DNA of 64,000 bases from the NCBI GenBank assembly GCA_013399875.1, contig VXAZ01009309.1, positions 2,867,984 through 2,931,983 on the forward strand, in the 5' to 3' direction. The notes below the pieces were generated by a model. The model had not been told where the DNA came from. It worked only from the letters and a program-made list of their open reading frames with translations, and did not search any database. The position numbers and the translations under genes are program-made. Position 1 is the first letter of the stretch, and each line of letters opens with the position of its first letter. The stretch is from Gymnorhina tibicen. Taxonomy: Eukaryota; Chordata; Aves; Passeriformes; Artamidae. Shown here one piece after another: positions 23,065 to 34,260 of this stretch.

Positions 23065-24639
23065 GCACCTGAGGCACCTCTCATGGATGAACCCCAGGCG
23101 CAGCCAGGGCTGGTGGCACTGGCAGGGGACACGGTGCCACCCCGGGTTTGTCCCACTGCTGGATGGAGGAGGGAGAGACTCAACAGCATCCGGAAAACTC
23201 AGGGAAAACTTTGGAGCAGCTGCGGAGCGCTGCACCCACCCTGTCTTTGCACCCCGGAGAGGAGCAGCAGCTTGAGGCAGAAATAGGGACAGAGAGCTGG
23301 AGATTTCCATATGAAATATTGAGATTTTTGCTCGCTGGAGTGGAAGGCAGAGCCGATGTGGCTCCTGAATAAATCATCGGAGCCGACACAATGACGTCTG
23401 CAAGGAGAGAGTGTGGGACTGGGGAAGAGGCAAAAGAAAGTGGAAGAAAACAAAATGTAGGGCACTTTTTTCCCCCCCTAAGAGCTTAATTAGCTTGTCT
23501 CAGCCTCCTCGAGCGTGGCAGCCGAAATCTGCTCCCTTTCTCGTGTCTCGTCTGCCCATCCGCTCGTGCCCTCCTCCTGCTCTGCCCAAGCGGAGCGTGC
23601 CTCGGAAAACACAGAACTCCGTTAAAATTTCATGGTCTCTGCTTATCCAGTGGCCCGTCAGGAGGAAATGCTGGAGCCTGGGGAATGCTGGAGTGCCTCC
23701 CCTGAACCGGAGGAATGCTGGAAGAGACGACACACAGAGAACCCCGCGCTCGACACAAGAAACTCTCTAAAAACCTCGTCGGGGCCTTCCAGAACTTACA
23801 AAAAGCCGATTGAAGAAGATGCAGAGAGACTTTTCGCACAGGCAGGTGACGCCAGGACAAGTGGGGAAGCAGATCTGCATCCTGGAGGATGATGTAAAAC
23901 TTGAGGGGGGTCCAAGGGATGCTAATCCCAGTGAAAGGGAGCTGTGCCCTTGTTAGGAACCGAATGTTTCCCAGGGCATTAATTCTTGTCCAATTAAGAG
24001 CTGCAGAGATCCACGGAGGGCTGGTTTCAGCTGGTTCGCAGCCCTCCCTGGAAATCGTGTTTTCCAACATCTCCAGCATCGTCCTCAGAAGGCGTCTCTG
24101 GAGCGAAATCCTCCAGACAGACGTAGGTTTTTAAAAAATGCATCGCGACTGCATCAGCAGCTCCGTCGGATGAGCAGGAAAGTAGGACAGGCACAGGGAG
24201 TGCCAGCGCTCCCTTCCTGCTGTCCCCGGGCACCTGGGGCTGTGGGGACACCCTGGATCCCCTGAGCCGCCCTTGTCCCGCCTCAAACCCGGCTCTGGGG
24301 AGGGATTCCTTCTCCCAAGCCGTTCTAGGATTATTGGGATCTTTTAACTGGGATTTTAAGTGACGGGGGTTTGTTAAAGGCATAAAAAAGGGCTGCAGGA
24401 GGGAGCTGTGCCCGTGAGTGTCCCCAGCATTCCCAGGATTGATAAATCTCAATCCAGCTCCAAAGGGAAGCCCGTGTTGTCACCTGCCTCGTTTTTTTGC
24501 TCCTCTCTCTGATGAATCCCCTGCTGGGATGTCCCTGTCGCTGCCCCTGCTCTGCCACAGGACGCGGCCACGGCTCCTGAGGCATCCCGGGGTTTATTCC
24601 TGGCATTCCCTGGGCGGGGCTCCTCTGATCGCCGGGATT

Positions 24640-24770
24640 AAGAGGCTCTGGATGGAGTGTTGTGACAGGAAGCAATTATATGCAAATAGGGAGCCGCGCA
24701 AGTGTGAGTAAACATTAGGGGTTGTTTTTTTCCTGTTGAACCTCCGTGATTTAAAAGCCATTAGGGGCAC
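24640..24770. promoter_or_regulatory. AT-rich block with exact octamer
   Basis: Has ATGCAAAT at 24680-24687 within AGCAATTATATGCAAATAGG, then GTAAACATTAGG and GATTTAAAAGCC. No coding frame. A plausible POU-factor site in a small enhancer-like element. Confidence 0.35.
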
Positions 24771-25949
24771 AGCCAGCGCACTTTGTCAGCAGTTTCCCGG
24801 TGCTCCGGCAGCTCTCACATCCTCCCCTTCCCGCCGCTGTGCCTCGGAAAGCACCGGGAACTTCCAGAAGTCGGGCATGAGATGAGCTGGTGATGCAGGG
24901 GACAGCGCGGCGCCCCAAATCCCCGGGCCTGTGCACCCTTGGGCGGGTTTACCCCGCGCTTTCCCTGTCGGGCTCATCCCCCGCATCCTCTCGGGCTCAT
25001 CCCGAGCATCCCGGCGCTGACTGCCGGCTCTTGGAGCAGCCGGGGCTTGGCTCCCACGACGGGAACAGGGATTTTTTGCACCACACTCTGCCCTGCCGAG
25101 TTCCACTCCCGCGGAGAGCGCGGAGCTCGCTGGGCGCTTTCAGCAGCGAGGCGAAGTCTCTGCTGCTCGAAATCGCTGCTGAGGAAGCGGCAGCAGCAAC
25201 AGCGGCTGCTGTGAGGGGCAGGACGGAGGCGTGGGGGCCTGTGTTTGGTGTTCCCTGGCAGCTGGAGGCTCTGCTCCCACCTCTGAGGACTCCGGGGTCC
25301 CTGGAGGGGCTCTTTGGAGTTTCACTGCTCTGGCTGAGTGCTGAGAGCTTTGGGAAGGGTCAGTCAGGAGCCTGCTCGCTCCTGTGGCTGGGGGAGCGGT
25401 GGGATGGGGTCTGGGCAACCCCTACAGGAGGGAGGGAGCTCAGGAGAGCAGTAAAACCCTCCGGGAAATGCCTGTGGCTGCAATCCCCAGAAGCTGCTGT
25501 AGGGAAGGGATTGTCCAGTGGGATTTTTGGGGTGAGGTACAGCAGGGAGAGGGAGAACTGTGGCTCCAGAGCGGCTCTGCTCAGGGGCGGGGAGCGGGCC
25601 TTATTCCCGTAGAGAAACTCAACCCCGCGCCCTCCGAGTGCCTCGGGGGAGCAAATCCCGAGTCCCCAAAAGCCAACCCTCGCCCATGGGGTCTTGCACA
25701 GGCGTTTTCCCCTTGGTGTGATGATAATCCCGTCTCCCCTGCAGCCTCCCTCGGATCGGGGATCCAAGATTGATCCTCACGTCCTGCCCTAAGCTGTTGG
25801 TCAAACATTTGTCTCCGGTGCCTGGGGACGCGTGTGAGCAAAGCTGCAATTTAGAGCGAGGAAATCACAGAGAAAACAAATCCCGAGCCCCCATCCAGCC
25901 ATTCCCAGCACGTCACGCTCCTGACAGCGCTGCCAGAGAGCCAGAAAAA
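24771..25949. other. Gene-free GC-rich sequence
   Basis: CpG-rich between about 24900 and 25210, with a 240-codon forward ORF (24890-25612). That frame is open only because stops are rare here. It is overlapped by four other ORFs above 75 codons on either strand and has no domain I recognise. Confidence 0.5.
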
Positions 25950-26100
25950 AAGCTCCAGCCTTGAAATTTTTCTAGCGCGAAGATAAATGAAGGAGATTCA
26001 TGTCTCTGCTGGTGCTACATTGTTTTGCTCAGCTGGCTGCAGAGCAAATAAGATGCGGTGTTGCATTGATTTGTAACCCAGGAGCTGTCCTGGCAAACGG
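25950..26100. promoter_or_regulatory. AT-rich block, candidate conserved non-coding element
   Basis: Contains GAAGATAAATGAAGGAG, ACATTGTTTTGC (SOX-like ATTGTT) and GCATTGATTTG. Locally AT-rich. Composition and motif based. Confidence 0.3.
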
Positions 26101-26989
26101 ATGGGCTGGGAAAAACTTCATTTGGGGCTTCGGCTGGAGAGAGCAGCAGGGAAAGGGTGCCCAGAGCCTCGGGATCCCGCTGCGCCTCCTCCCCGGGGCA
26201 CGGGGCTCAGGGGGCTCGAGCTCTCTCCTTTTCCTGGGATGCTTTTCCCTGTGGATCTGTGGGATCTTTGCTGTCCCTCTGCGCCCCCATCGGCGCTTCC
26301 TGCCGCGGTGCTTGGACACGGCACCGAGAGCAATGAAAACCAAACCCATTTCCAGGCATTTCCAGTGGGTTTGGGGACAGGGAAGGGGAATGGCTCCTTC
26401 TCTAGGCTGTGCCCTGCCAGCCTCAGGCTCGCCCCACAGGGGGTGCCAAGAGTGGCGTGGCACCGTGAGGTGTCCCCCACAGCATCCTCAGTGGACACAG
26501 ACCCAGGGAAACCTGCAGATCCGTCCCCGTGGGCTGTGCCAGGGAGGCTCCGGAGGGAGCAGAGGGGGTCCCTCACCCCACAAATGCTGCCCGTTAGCAT
26601 TAATAAACGTGAAACAAATAGCTAAAAGTGTAACAAAACTAAATAAATTTTTGAAAATATCAAATTAATGCCCAGGAAAAATGCATCACAAGGCTGGCAA
26701 GCCCCCCCAGGTCTTGCTGTAAAGAGTTGGGAGTGTCCAAATGAGGCTCCCCCAAAGCCACCTCCATTCCAGAGCACCCAGGGAAAAGGGAAAAGGGCAG
26801 AGGGAGGATGAGGAAGCACGAGGGTGTTCATCACTCCTGCAGCTGCTCCCCTTCCCTCCCCATCAGCCCCGATCCATCGGATCCATCCACTGCCGAAGAA
26901 AAATCCCCCGCTGCTCTCTGCAGACAGGAGGCAATTTCCAAGCCCCAGCGGTTCCCAAGAAAAGTGATGCTGGCTGTGCCCTAATGGAA
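26101..26989. other. Gene-free sequence
   Basis: Overlapping ORFs of 144-222 codons in three frames, none with recognisable domains. A small AT-rich patch lies at 26595-26690. Confidence 0.55.
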
Positions 26990-27290
26990 AGGCAGCCAGT
27001 TTTATAGCAGAATGCAAATGAAAAGGTATAAATAAACAATCGCTCACAAATAAGTGCTCGCCTTTAATGAATATTTCATACACAAAAGGAGTCATTGACA
27101 TTTTGCTGGATTGCTTCAATTAGCTCTTGAGCCTTGTGTTCATGCAAATAATAAGCTTGCTTTTCATAATGCTTTGTTAATCTGCTTCATAGTGTGAATT
27201 TATACAGTAATATATCACCCAGACCTCCTGCTGGAGCCTTTATTGGATATAAATGACTTGGTAATTGCTATTGATCATTAAAGGAGCGCG
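26990..27290. promoter_or_regulatory. AT-rich block with two octamers, strongest enhancer-like candidate
   Basis: Two exact ATGCAAAT octamers (27012-27019 and 27142-27149), 130 bp apart and in the same orientation. Around them are AATGAATATTTC, TTCAATTAGC, TTGTTAATC and TTGATCATTAAAG words. CpG is rare and stops are frequent in every frame, in sharp contrast to the flanks. Such composition is typical of deeply conserved developmental enhancers. No alignment was possible, so conservation is inferred. Confidence 0.5.
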
Positions 27291-29639
27291 GTGTTATTTT
27301 GGAATTGCAATGTGGGGGATCTCTGCGAGGCTGAAGGATCGGGCTGCTCGGGCTGGTTTATATTCAGGGCAGTGACTAATGGGTCCTCGGGAGGAAAAGC
27401 CAAAGTGTGCCAAGATTGAGGCTGGGGAAAAACACTGCTGGAGTCACCGCCGCCTTCCCGCCATGAAACGCTGCCGGCGACACGCTCAGAATGTGTCCCA
27501 GCATTTTCCATTCCACGCATCCATCTCCATTCCAACCCCAGCTTCGCTCAGATCAGCCAGGAGAATATTATGGCTGGCTGGGGAATGCAGCAGTGGGCTG
27601 AGTCTGGAGCAAAACCACGGCCACGCTCCCGTGACGGCTGTGGTGGCCCCAGGGAGGTGCCTGTGCGTGGTGACCCTGTCAGGGTGGGCAGGGACAAAGC
27701 CACCAGGGCCCTTCCCGAGGCTCCCACCAGAACCCCGGGAGGCTGCAGGTCTTTAATCTGGGCTTGCTGGCTCTGAGTAAATAAAGGAAGTGTTTTACAG
27801 GCACCCCGTTGCAGTGCTGGGTGTCCGGATCCCAGCTCCCGACCTCAGGGCAGTGGGAAGGGCTCTGCTTTCCCAGCAGGGAATTCAGGCTGAGCCTCCT
27901 CCTCTCCATCCCTTGCTGGTTCTCTTCCAGCTCCCAGCATTAAAACCTTGTCACTCTGAAGCGGAGAAGGCTGAGGTTGCACTTTTTCATTTAGAAAACC
28001 CCTTTTTTTTCTGTTTGTTGCTTTTTGCTTTTCTTCCAAACAGTTTTCCCTCTGATCCTGTTTTCTTTCACCTGGAAGAGCCATCCTTGGCTTGCTCAGC
28101 TTCATTCAGTGCTGGTTCCTGCCTTGCTCAGAGCACAGAGGAGCTGGGAAATCTCTGCTTCTCCAACACCCCAGGAGAGCACCCCAAATGCTCCCCCTCC
28201 ACGGGATGGGGGATTTCAGCCGGCTTTGACATCCACATCCATCCGGAAAATGGTTGGGAGCGTTAACTCCTCTGTACCCCCAAGGGCTGTGCTGGCACTC
28301 ACTCCATGAACATCTTGAAAGGGCTCTGAGCTCCCTCTCTGGCTCTGCTTTTATTAAAATCCTCTCCGAGCATTTTTTCCCCTTTCCAATTTACCGCGTT
28401 TTCCCCCCTGGAATGTGCTTTGATTTCTCAGCAATTTCCAAGTCCTCGGGCTTTGCCTGGAAGGTGATTTATCCCCGATTGTGTTTCCCTGTGTATGTAC
28501 ATGTGCTGCAGCGCTCTGGGAAGGAGCACAAAGAGCGACCCAGTGTGCAGGGGCTGGGATGCGCTGCTGGAGGAGTTATTCCAGGAGCTGGGAGCTCGCT
28601 CGCATCCTGCCAGGACGAACTGCAAATCCCACCAGCTCCAGGGGGAGCTGGGCTGGAATCAGCCTGGGGAAGAGTCCTCTGGCCAGGAAGGGCCACTTGG
28701 AGTGGCCACCAAAGCCTTTTGCAGCCCCAAAAGGTCGAGGCGGTGGAAGCGTCCCCTCTTTGCTCCCTTTGGTGCGAGCCCCACGGCAAACCCCGCTTGC
28801 CCAGCCGGCACCCAGCAGCCTGGGCTCCCGGGAGAGGCTGCTCCCATTCCCACCAGCCCGGCTCTGCTCCCGCCTCATCCCTGGGAAGGCCTGAACGCGG
28901 TGCTGACAGCGCTGAAACCTTCCCCGAGTCACCCCTGTGCCCCGTGGGCCGCTCTGACGTGAACTTCTGCCCCGCCAAAGCCATTTGTTCCAGGGAATTT
29001 TATAAATGCTAATCTCCGGTGCTTTCTCATGCCAGCCACATCTCCCGAGGCTGGGTTTAATAAAGGCTGGGAGCCAGGGGGTGAGCGGGTCAGCGCTCCG
29101 GGGCGCGAGGAGCTGCCTGGGATTTAATGCCACCGCGTCAATTTATGTCCCCTGGGAATGTGACCCCCCCAGCCCCTCGTGACTGGAACTGTCTGCGTCT
29201 CTAAAAACGCTCCTCAGAGCAACCTTTTCTCTTCTTAGCTGTGATTTAGCCCCGGGATTGCTGCCGGATGCTCGCCTGCCGCAGTTCCAGCCCCTGGGAT
29301 TTAACACTCCTTCCCCGGCCATGCCAGCTGGTTTCCCCTCTCCTGTTGCTGTGGGCTGCGTTCTCCAGCAGCTCAGGCAGGTGCGTGGAGCCGAGCACAC
29401 CAGGGGACGTTCCAGGGCCTTAATTCTGCTCCTTCTCTGCCCTTCCTCTGCACCAGATCCTGCCCTGAAATGGGAAAAGCAAAGACAGAGAGAGGGAACC
29501 CCCAGCCACGTGAAAATACAATTGTCACCTCCCCAAAGCGGGGAGGGGGTGATGGGGAGGGCCAGGCCTGATCTGCATTTAAAAGAGGGGGAATCAGCAG
29601 AGGGAAGAGGAGAAGGGAGGGGGAGATAAAAGGGAGAGG
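27291..29639. other. Gene-free GC-rich sequence
   Basis: No repeat family or exon is recognised. ORFs of up to 252 codons (28254-29012) overlap others of 137-185 codons in other frames and on the reverse strand. Confidence 0.55.
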
Positions 29640-29641
29640 GG
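29580..29641 (+). repeat. Purine-rich (A/G) tract
   Basis: About 60 bases almost entirely A and G on the plus strand, with three or four interruptions. Such tracts can adopt triplex forms; that is known of the class and not shown here. Confidence 0.75.
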
Positions 29642-29830
29642 CCCGAATTTGAATATTGTGTTTCCTTACGGCAATAATAATTTGAAAGCTGATTTACTGC
29701 CGAGAGAAACAAAAAAGACACCCCTTGGCACTGCCCCAAACTCCTCGTTTACTCTCTTAGAGCAGTGAACGCTTATAAAAACTGAATAAAACATCTAACA
29801 AGGCTGGTTAGGATTCTTTGAAAGACGTCT
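29642..29830. promoter_or_regulatory. AT-rich block, candidate conserved non-coding element
   Basis: GAATTTGAATATTGTG, GGCAATAATAATTTG and ACTGAATAAAACATC mark an AT-rich stretch directly after the purine tract. No coding frame of note. Composition-based. Confidence 0.35.
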
Positions 29831-32123
29831 CCATCAAAGCTGCGGGGTCAGCCTCGCTCTCCCCGCCTCTCCTCCGACATCCACAGTCCCAAAATTCCCT
29901 TCTCAGGAGGGAGAGGGTGCAGGGTGAGACCTGCAGGGCTGCTCCTTTCCCAGTGGGAGCAGCCCTCTGGCAGGGACGTGTCCCCAAACTCCATCTGTCC
30001 CCTCAAAGTGAGCCCTCAGGGAAGCAGGAGGATCCAACCGGCCGTGGGAGAGGCTTTGGGAAAATTCAGCTCGTCCTGTGGAAGCAGGGCTGGGGGATGG
30101 ATGGCAGGGAGCAGGGATGGGGAGGTGGGTGCTGAGGGCATGGGGAGCAGTGCCTGTGGTCACCCCTCTCCCCCAGGGACACCCCGAGACTCCCCAGCGC
30201 TTTGTTTTGGGCTTTGCTGTAAATTCGGGAGTTGCTGCAGCAGCTCTGGGGATGGAAACATCCACCAGGAAAAAAAACCAACCTGGCCATAAACTTCCAG
30301 TTTGTTGATTATTTCCCTGTTTGTGAAGGATCCGCACAAATATCCCCGCCCTGCTCCACGCCCTCCCTCCGAAAAGGGGAGAGGGGCTGGGGAGGGAGAG
30401 CACTTAACAGGGATAAATATTTCACAATTTTTAATTAAATATGAGAACCCCACTGGGGCTGGGAGCAGGACCATCCTTTGATATGAATTATCAAGAACCC
30501 TTCGTCCCAGATGTCCATTCTTTCCACCTCGACCATTTCAGGCAAATAAAGTGGAAAATAAACCCTGTGTCCCCTATGGAATAAACTGATGGTTTTTGGG
30601 GCAGCTGGTTGAGTTTCCCACTGGATCCCCAGCCCAGATGTGGTTTTTGGGGCAGCTTGGCTCTGCCCCAGCTGGGCTGTGGCAAAGGCACTCAGAGAGG
30701 AGCCACTGCTGGAGGGGTTTCTGTTCCGGCACTTTTGGGAAGAGGTTTGGAGCACTGGAGGAGGCAGGAGCTCTGCACATCGACTGAGTGCTGCTTCCCG
30801 GGAGGAGATTAAGTGGATACAATTGGCCAGGACTGACCTCAATGGATCTCCCTTGATTTATTCCAGCTGGGGAGCTGATCCAGCGGCGGCTGGGGTGGGT
30901 GTTACGCAATTCCTTGTCCTCAGGAACCTGGGCTGTGGCTCCCGGTTGTGCTGAGCCCGTGCCAGGCACACAGAGCAAGTGGAAGATCATGATACAGCAA
31001 AAAATTCAGCCCAGAAATCATTCCTGCCCCTTGCTCTCCGCTCTGAGGACAGTGCGTGAGTCAAACTGATCTCTGCGACCCGCTCAGCTTCGCCCTGGGG
31101 CTTGCTCGTGTGCGGAACTCAGCCAAAGCCCTTGATCTCTCCTGCTTTTCCAGGCTGGAGCCATCTCAGTGCCTGGCACTGGAGCGTGGGCATGGTGGGC
31201 TGCGAGGGCACCAAAGAGCAGAGCTGACTGCTGCCAGCCTGGTGCTGGGGGCACATTTCTCCGATAAATCAGGGAATTTTGGTGAAAACTGCATTTAATC
31301 CGAACCGAGGCCGTTACAGAGTCAGCAAGCAAAGGCAGAGCTTTAAAAAAAGCAAACCCCCAAACTCCTAAATGAATCCAGGAGGGGCTGGTTGTGCTGA
31401 GGCCACACCACAAGCACTGAGAAGCTCCCACCCCTCACTGTTTTGGAAGCCAGTCTCCTGCTGGTGAAGTCGTACGTGACAAAGGATGGGCACAACTGGA
31501 CCCGCGGATGCTGCAGGAATATTTGCATCTTCTCCAAGGAAATGTGTCAGCTCCAGCAAGGAGCTGGAGTCTGCAGCAAAGCAAGGCCCCGGCAGGGAGT
31601 AGCCGAGCCTGAGCCACCGTGGGATGTTTATAATTAGCCCGTGTGGCAGCCTCCCATCCATTATCAGCCTCTTCCCTAATAGACTTCCCTAATAAGAGTG
31701 CCCTGAAGTGACCTGGCTGAGCAGCCCTCTCCTTGCGACGGGTTTTGTAATTGTGATTGATCTCCGAGGTGCTGCGGCTCTGCTCGCCTTGTTCCGCAGC
31801 TCCGCTCGCTCCCAGGGAGTTTGTTTCCTCCGGGCTGCGGAGCTGAGGTTTCCTTTGAACACTCCCAGGCGCCAATTAGTGACACATCTCCTGCTCCAGA
31901 GCAGGACCCCTCGGCCTGGAGGGAGTGGAAGTTCCCCGGGTGGGTCCAAGGCACGGGTCGGTGCTTTAGCTGGGCAAACGAGCGGTTGGATCGTCCTGGA
32001 GCACAGCCAGTCCGGTCTGGGTCATGCTCGTGGAGGTTTTGGGCTTTGATCTGCTCCTTCCTGGGCAGCTCCGAGGTTGTGGGTGCCCTCCCAGAGAGCG
32101 GTGATGACGGGACAAAGCTTGTT

Positions 32124-32388
32124 ACAGAATCATGGGTTGGGTTGGGTTGGGAGGGACTTAAAGTCCACCCAGTGCCACTCCCTGCCATGGGCAGGGTCAC
32201 CTCCCACTATCCCAGGGTGCTCCAAGCTTTGTTCAACCTTGGACGCTTCCAGGGCTGGGCCAGCCACAGCTTCTCTGGGCACTCTGTGCCAGGGCCTCCC
32301 CACCCTCACAGGGAAGAATTCCTCCCTACTATCCCACCTAACCCTGCCCTCTGGCAGTTTAAAGCCATTTCCTCTGCTTTATTCCTAC
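32124..32388 (-). mobile_element. CR1 LINE, 3' end fragment (minus orientation)
   Basis: Starts with CAGAATCATGGGTTGG and follows the CR1 order through TGCCATGGGCAGGGTCAC, 'cagccacagcttctctgggca' and CTATCCCACCTAACCCTG. It extends into the AGTTTAAAGCCATTTCC segment, so it is the longest CR1 fragment here. The start carries an imperfect GGGTT repeat. No coding capacity. Confidence 0.95.
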
Positions 32389-32697
32389 TCATTTTTCCTA
32401 CATCGCTCCTCTTCCACAGGTCATGAGCTCCTAACCCCCCTCACACCCCGGCTGCCCGCTCTGAATAAGGTACAGAGAGGAATTAAGCATCATTCCAGAT
32501 GTTTTTTCCCCCCTCCTGCATGGCGGAGCCCTTTCAGGGAGGAGCTGAGCACTTTTAGGGATGCTCCAGAGCCAGGGATGGAGGCAGCGCCTCTTCCATT
32601 TCTCCTCTCGCGCGTCTGATCCAGCCTGGCTGCTGGGAGCCGGGATGGGAGGAGGGAGGAGAATTCCCCGCAGGTGGATTTCGCAGAAGAACTGTGA

Positions 32698-32728
32698 ACA
32701 AGCAAACAAACAAACAAACAAACAAACA
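32698..32728. repeat. (CAAA)n microsatellite
   Basis: Six to seven CAAA units in a row, with a preceding AAGCAAA. Directly visible. Confidence 0.93.
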
Positions 32729-33571
32729 ACCGGGCTGTTTGGAGCGGTGAGAAAAGGGGGTCACAGCTAAACGAGCTGTGAAGCAGCACATTCCCCCTGC
32801 GCAGTGTTGATGTGCGGCAGCGTTTCCCACGCCAAACACTCCCCTCGCCCCTGGCTTTGTCGTGGGCGCGGATTTTCCGAGGGGTGATCAGGGAAAAGGG
32901 GCTTGTGGGGAGCTCCCAGCGCAGGGAGGGAGGCCGAGCTTGTCCCCACACCGGTGGGGCCGTCCACGTGATGATGGAAACTCCCTCCTGCTCCCAAAAT
33001 ATCCGTCCAAAAGGAAAACTGGGGCTTTCCTTCCAAATAGGACAGAGCAGGATGATTTCTTCCGCAGGCATTCGCCCCTGCTGGGAGAGGCCGCGGCCAA
33101 GTTCAGGCCTCCAGGGACCTTTTATTCTTCCCAAACTCATTCCCACCTCCCACCGTCCGTCCCTCTCTTATTTCATGACAAAACAGCAAATTCGAGGAGG
33201 CATTTTTGGTCGGTGGCCGACCTGGCTGTGCCACAGCAGCACCCGGCTCGTTCCCTGCCTCTGGAATCTCACGTTCCAAAGGGCTGGGAGTTCTGGCAGG
33301 AATTTTAATTGGATGCTGAAGCCCAGCCCTGAGGGAATGGTTTTATTTTTGGAGTATTGGCTGTTGGGTCAATACCTTCCTCATCCTGAGGAAGTCAGTG
33401 CTGGCGTGCAGCTGGACTTGTGAATGGGAATGGTTTCCATCAGCCTCCAGATCCCGAGCTGGGTGGGAATTCTTTACGGCTGGTATTTCCTGATAGATCT
33501 GCATCCCAGAGCCCTCAGCTGAGCTCTGCAGGACAGATCAATCCCGAGAAATTGCCTCACTCCACTTCCAC

Positions 33572-33628
33572 GAGAGGGGGAAGGAGGAGGGAACGAGGAG
33601 AGAGGAGGAAGAGGAGGAAGGGTGAAGG
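33572..33628 (+). repeat. Purine-rich (A/G) tract
   Basis: Nearly all A and G with one C and one T, made of GAGGA and GGAAG words. Confidence 0.75.
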
Positions 33629-33889
33629 CACTGGGAAAATCATCTGGAGTTCTCAAAACCTTCCTCTGTAACTGCTTTGTAAATAAACAGGTGGGGTTTT
33701 TTGCTGGATCAGTGGAATTCCAGAGGTTTGGAAAACGCATCCGCCCTACGTAGCAAAGTCTGAAAGATCTGGTGACTCCGGGTCCCTGAGTGGAAGAAAT
33801 TGGGGAATGAGGAAGAGAAATCTCCTTGGCTGCTCCGGGCCTCCTGGAGCACCACCACAGCTCACTGCCCGCACAGCACCCCCCAGTTA

Positions 33890-34260
33890 AAAAATTACTT
33901 TATTTTCCATGGAAATCCGTGCTGGCTGCTGCAAAACAATCCCAGATGAAGCATCTACAGCGAGCACATTGTTATTAGCCCAGATGATTTGGCTTGCTCT
34001 CTTGCTTTCTGGTTTTTTTATTCATGCTGGCGGCAAGCAAACCCATCCAGCTGCATTATGTATAATTTATTCTGGATTAGATCAAAGGAACAGTTTACAG
34101 GGGTGGTTTGGGCATTATTATGATTTCTTTTTTCTTTTAGCTTTTTCCATATTTTATAAATATATATTTATTCTCCCTGCCTTTCCCCACGCTCCCCATC
34201 GCCTTTGCTCATAAGCAAATTATAAATTATTCACCAGCCCGTACAAGACAAGTGTTCCTC
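33890..34260. promoter_or_regulatory. Long AT-rich block, candidate conserved non-coding element
   Basis: About 370 bp with ATTATGTATAATTTATTC, TTTTATAAATATATATT and AAATTATAAATTATTC words; CpG is rare. A 101-codon frame crosses it (33909-34214) but is AT-driven with no motif. It lies isolated between GC-rich flanks. Conservation untested. Confidence 0.42.

Larger units (their letters stand above)
21981..24639. other. Gene-free sequence with a 100-bp tandem duplication
   Basis: No gene recognised. Holds a small AT-rich patch at 22500-22605 and the duplication at 22881-23064, both listed separately. ORFs of up to 149 codons overlap and show no motif I know. Confidence 0.55.
29831..33889. other. 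Gene-free sequence with scattered simple repeats
   Basis: Holds one CR1 copy, a CAAA microsatellite and a purine tract, listed separately. An AT-rich patch lies at 30290-30440 and an exact octamer ATTTGCAT (31521-31528) at the base of a GC-rich stretch. ORFs of up to 218 codons overlap and show no domain. Confidence 0.55.

Noticed and set aside
24001..24134. Possible exon with Ile/Val/Leu-rich peptide
   Set aside because: It looks protein-like for about 28 residues, but there is no convincing acceptor or donor pair, no known domain, and the frame ends at a stop shortly after.
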